A stretch of 64,000 nt of DNA from Novipirellula herctigrandis (GTDB taxonomy: Bacteria > Planctomycetota > Planctomycetia > Pirellulales > Pirellulaceae). Shown here piece after piece: positions 61,319-64,000 of this stretch (position 1 is its first letter; every line of letters starts with the position of its first letter). The DNA lies in NCBI GenBank assembly GCA_007859835.1, contig SJPJ01000001.1, forward strand, positions 737,440 to 801,439. Reading direction: 5' to 3'. The translations under genes and the position numbers were made by a program. The notes beneath the pieces are model-generated. The model was not told where the DNA came from, ran no database searches, and worked only from the letters and a program-made list of their open reading frames with translations.

Positions 61319-63142
61319 CTATTCCGCAGCGGCTTCTTTGTGTTCCATCAACCGTTGGTTATAAGCCGCAATCACTTCTTTACGCCGGACCATCCCGAGC
61401 AATTTCTTCTTGTTCTTCGGGTCAATCACTGGCAACTCGTCCACATTCATCGACGTAAACCGCTTGAGCGCCGTGTTCAAATCGTCGTCAGGCGCAACGC
61501 TGGTGAATTCGGTCACCATCACGTCTCGCGCGACCGCCAATTCCCAAAGCGTATCGTCGTACAAATAGGATCGCACGTCGTTGTCCGTGAAGATCCCAAC
61601 GATTTCGCCAGCATCGTCAATGACGGGGAAATAGTGTTGATGATTGCGAGCCAACCGGTGCACAATATCATCGAGTTTCATTCCCTCGTGGATCAGCATT
61701 AACTTTCGGTCGCTGCGGAATACGTCCCGGACCATTAACCCTTCGAGCACGTCGATGATAAAATCGCCTCGATGCGCCTTGGAATCCATTCGCGTCGGAA
61801 CTTGCTTTTTATAGAGAGTCCAACGCTGGCTCGTCACAAACGTTAACGTCGTTACTAACATCGTCGGGACCAGCAACCCAAAGTCGCCGGTCATCGCGCG
61901 CACCATGATAATCGTCGACACTGGCGCTCGAGCGACTCCTGCGAAGAACCCAGCCATACCCACCACAGCGAATGCTTCGGGCTCCGTGACGACGGACGGC
62001 CAAATTTGTTGGAACGCTAAACCGACCGCTGCCCCGACACATCCACCAATCACCATCGATGGACCAAAAACACCGCCCGATCCGCCCGAGCTAATCGTCA
62101 GCGAAGTCGTGGCGATTTTTGCGAATGCGACCGTTAATAGTAACGGAATTCCTAGTTCCGTCGCCGAAGTCAGTGCCGTTTGCAGGGTCCCGTAGCCAGT
62201 TCCCAAGGTTGCCAGGACTCGCATATCGCCACCGAACAGATGCAGCAGCCCCATTGCCAACAATCCGGCCAAACCGGCCCCAATCGCTGGGCGAAAATGG
62301 GGCAAAATCGGCACCTTTTTGAACACATCATGGGTACCGTAAAAGATTCGGACATAGATCATTCCGACAACCGTTAGCACGGCCGCCAAAACAGCGTAGG
62401 GAATCAATTCGATCGGAGAACTAAATGGGTGGTCAAGCGTGTCGCCAAAAAGGGGCATGAATCGAGTTTCCACCGGCAGCGATTGCGTAAAAACACTGTA
62501 GGCGACAATCGATGCAGTCGCCGCCGGAACGATCACGTCAGCCTCAAGGTCCGCTTCGCTGTAAAGAATTTCGCCCGCAAAAACGGCACCTGCCAAGGGG
62601 GCCCGAAAAATCGCACCGACGCCCGCTCCCATTCCGGCGGCAAGCATGATTCGGCGATCTCGATGCGAAAGCTTCAACACCGTCGCCAACCACGATCCAA
62701 ACCCAGCACCAATTTGAGCGATCGGTCCTTCGCGACCGCCACTGCCGCCGGTGCCAAGTGTGATAGCGGACGCAATCGTTTTGATGAATGGAATGCGACC
62801 TCGAATGACGCCTCGCTTGTTGTGAAACGCGTCAATTGCAGCGTCCGTCCCGTGACCTTCTGCTTCGGGAGCAAACATGTAAATGAGAGTCCCTGAAATC
62901 AATCCGCCAATCATCATGATCAAAACGACCATCCACGGCACCATGGTCCCAGTGGTATGCTCGAAAATACTGTGTTCGCCTTGTGCCTCCGGAGGCGTAT
63001 AGCCCGCGAACTGGGTCAACGAATAATGGACGACGATCTGGCCCAATAGTTGGAAAATGATCGCCCCGAGCCCCGCGACGATGCCGACAACCGACGCGAG
63101 TACAATCCATTTCCCCGACGTGCGAAGGTCGAAGGAATCCAT
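61319..63142 (-). CDS. CLC-family chloride channel/antiporter with two CBS domains
   Basis: 607 residues from the ATG at 63142; the frame extends upstream to 63208 but the extra residues are not typical. About ten hydrophobic helices carry the CLC selectivity-filter motifs: GTGGSGGREGPIAQIG, with the gating glutamate Glu138 in GREGP, the GSGGVFGPSMVIGG stretch and VGMAGFFAGVARAPVST. The first filter motif is EGHGTDAAIDAF, where many CLCs have GSGIP. The last 140 residues are a CBS pair (VRDVFRSDRKLM...HYFPVIDDAGEIVGIFTDNDV, VARDVMVTEFTSVAPDD...ELPVIDPKNKKKLLGMV) that may bind adenine nucleotides. The glutamate suggests a proton/chloride antiporter; the direction of transport is not decided by sequence. 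Confidence 0.9.
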   Translation of the reverse strand: MDSFDLRTSGKWIVLASVVGIVAGLGAIIFQLLGQIVVHYSLTQFAGYTPPEAQGEHSIFEHTTGTMVPWMVVLIMMIGGLISGTLIYMFAPEAEGHGTDAAIDAFHNKRGVIRGRIPFIKTIASAITLGTGGSGGREGPIAQIGAGFGSWLATVLKLSHRDRRIMLAAGMGAGVGAIFRAPLAGAVFAGEILYSEADLEADVIVPAATASIVAYSVFTQSLPVETRFMPLFGDTLDHPFSSPIELIPYAVLAAVLTVVGMIYVRIFYGTHDVFKKVPILPHFRPAIGAGLAGLLAMGLLHLFGGDMRVLATLGTGYGTLQTALTSATELGIPLLLTVAFAKIATTSLTISSGGSGGVFGPSMVIGGCVGAAVGLAFQQIWPSVVTEPEAFAVVGMAGFFAGVARAPVSTIIMVRAMTGDFGLLVPTMLVTTLTFVTSQRWTLYKKQVPTRMDSKAHRGDFIIDVLEGLMVRDVFRSDRKLMLIHEGMKLDDIVHRLARNHQHYFPVIDDAGEIVGIFTDNDVRSYLYDDTLWELAVARDVMVTEFTSVAPDDDLNTALKRFTSMNVDELPVIDPKNKKKLLGMVRRKEVIAAYNQRLMEHKEAAAE

Positions 63143-63522
63143 TACGGTGCGAAAAGTGGTCAAGATAACGCGAACGGAAAAGAGACAGCTACCGTGGCAG
63201 CGGGGCAAACGTTGATTCAGTACTGAACCATAACGATTGGCGCAGAAATGGACAACGGCGCAAGTTTTGCATCAGGCATTTGATGCAGAAATAGTGTGGT
63301 TTGAACCGTTCGAATCGAGGGCCATCTGGTGGTGAACTATCATGTAGGATAACCTTTCAACACCGATGAGATTATCCTGCCCTGCGCCCTTAGCGCCCTC
63401 TTGAGCGTTGAAGGCATTGGGGTGAAGGCATTGGGGTGAAGGCATAGTAGGCGATGTGCCTCAGCCCGCTAGATAGCATCGCAATCGGTCCCACCACCTT
63501 TCTATATAGGAACTCCCACCCA
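63143..63522. other. Divergent intergenic region upstream of the CLC gene and the isomerase-like gene
   Basis: 380 bases between the two start codons. Apart from the 14-bp repeat at 63407-63445 I see no gene, RNA or strong terminator. The stretch tctatataggaactcccacccaATG before the isomerase-like gene contains an A/T-rich tatata and a weak AGGA, the likely promoter and ribosome site. Confidence 0.4.
63407..63445. repeat. 14-bp tandem repeat, nearly three copies
   Basis: The unit ggtgaaggcattgg is present at 63407 (one mismatch), 63421 and partly at 63435. It differs in sequence from the 14-bp array at 61224 but has the same period, and it lies upstream of the plus-strand isomerase-like gene. 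Confidence 0.9.
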
Positions 63523-64000
63523 ATGAAAAACACCCCTGACGTCCAATTGCTCAACCGCCGCAGTGTATTGAAAGCATCCGTCGGCAGTGCCGCTGCATTA
63601 ACCCTGGCGAGCCGTTTCGGTTTTGCAGCCGACGCTGCTGCGAAACAACCGGGCATCGCTCTTCAGCTCTATTCGATTCGCGATGATTGTGCGAAGGATT
63701 TCGACGCCGCATTAGCATGGTGTGCCGAAGTCGGTTTTGACGCTGTCGAATTCGCCGGATACCACAACTACTCTGGCAAAGCAGCTTCGCTGAAAAATCG
63801 CCTGGATCAATTAGGTCTAAAGGTCGCAGCAACTCATATCGGCACCGGCACACTCCAAGGTGACGAACTCACCAAAACGATTGACTTTCACCAAACGATT
63901 GGTTGCAAGTATTTGATTGTCCCAGGTGACGGCCGCTTTTCAAACAAAGAAAAGAGCCGAGAGCTTGCGGAGATCTTTAATGGTGCTGCGGAAAAATTGG
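63523..64000 (+). CDS. Tat-exported TIM-barrel sugar isomerase/epimerase-like protein, 3' end outside window
   Basis: The first 159 codons of a gene cut by the window edge. The N-terminus NRRSVLKASVGSAAALTLASRFGFA has the twin-arginine signal pattern (RRSVLK) followed by a hydrophobic stretch. After it comes the xylose-isomerase-like (AP endonuclease 2 superfamily) barrel start: GIALQLYSIRDDCAKDFDAAL, GFDAVEFAGY, then the LGLKVAATHIG and CKYLIVPGDGRF strands. Such secreted isomerases are numerous in planctomycetes and may act on uncommon sugars; substrate unknown. The metal-binding residues would lie further downstream. Confidence 0.9.
   Translation, partial: MKNTPDVQLLNRRSVLKASVGSAAALTLASRFGFAADAAAKQPGIALQLYSIRDDCAKDFDAALAWCAEVGFDAVEFAGYHNYSGKAASLKNRLDQLGLKVAATHIGTGTLQGDELTKTIDFHQTIGCKYLIVPGDGRFSNKEKSRELAEIFNGAAEKL

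Overview
The window looks like the chromosome of a planctomycete of the Pirellulaceae (Rhodopirellula/Novipirellula/Stieleria-like). Three observations point there: a giant surface protein that opens with the planctomycete LEPR-XLL type motif (here LEDRILLSG), frequent starts without a clear Shine-Dalgarno and with TTG or GTG, and a Tat-exported sugar isomerase-like protein. The genus is inference. I found no rRNA, tRNA, CRISPR array or insertion sequence.

Region 1 (1-23,691, minus strand) is one uninterrupted reading frame that leaves the window on the left. It gives at least 7,897 residues of a giant multidomain adhesin-like protein: LEPR-XLL motif, DUF4347, seven LamG/concanavalin-type domains, two CSLREA/beta-helix segments, two C-type-lectin-like domains, cadherin-like repeats, four 56-57-residue tandem repeats, a long beta-solenoid, and an array of at least 14 VCBS repeats of three subtypes. 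All short plus-strand frames in this stretch are shadows.

Region 2 (24,061-46,158) is a secondary-lipid/polyketide locus related to PUFA (Pfa), heterocyst-glycolipid and enediyne synthases. A minus-strand operon reads, in order: thioester reductase-SCP2; KS-CLF; tandem ACP protein; a 3,344-residue synthase (KS, KS-like, AT, C45 Ntn-hydrolase, KR, KR, DH); phosphopantetheinyl transferase; FabL-like enoyl reductase; small membrane protein; LCMT-family methyltransferase. Many junctions are translationally coupled. Facing it, and ending on overlapping stop codons, are a condensation-domain-like acyltransferase and an MMPL/RND exporter. Together the genes would build a chain on the ACPs, reduce it (KR, DH, trans ER), release it reductively or by acyl transfer, modify it by methylation and export it. 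The Ntn-hydrolase domain embedded in the megasynthase is the most unusual element.

Region 3 (46,716-51,514) holds a secreted tandem beta-helix pectate-lyase-like protein, a small coiled-coil membrane protein and a secreted GH3 beta-glucosidase. Region 4 (51,629-56,026) is an ABC exporter operon (ATPase, FtsX-type permease, HlyD-type adaptor). Region 5 (56,163-64,000) carries uvrA with a minisatellite copied from its own 3' end, a GTP-type PEP carboxykinase with a clear terminator, a CLC chloride channel/antiporter with CBS domains, and the start of a Tat-exported TIM-barrel isomerase-like gene cut by the window edge.
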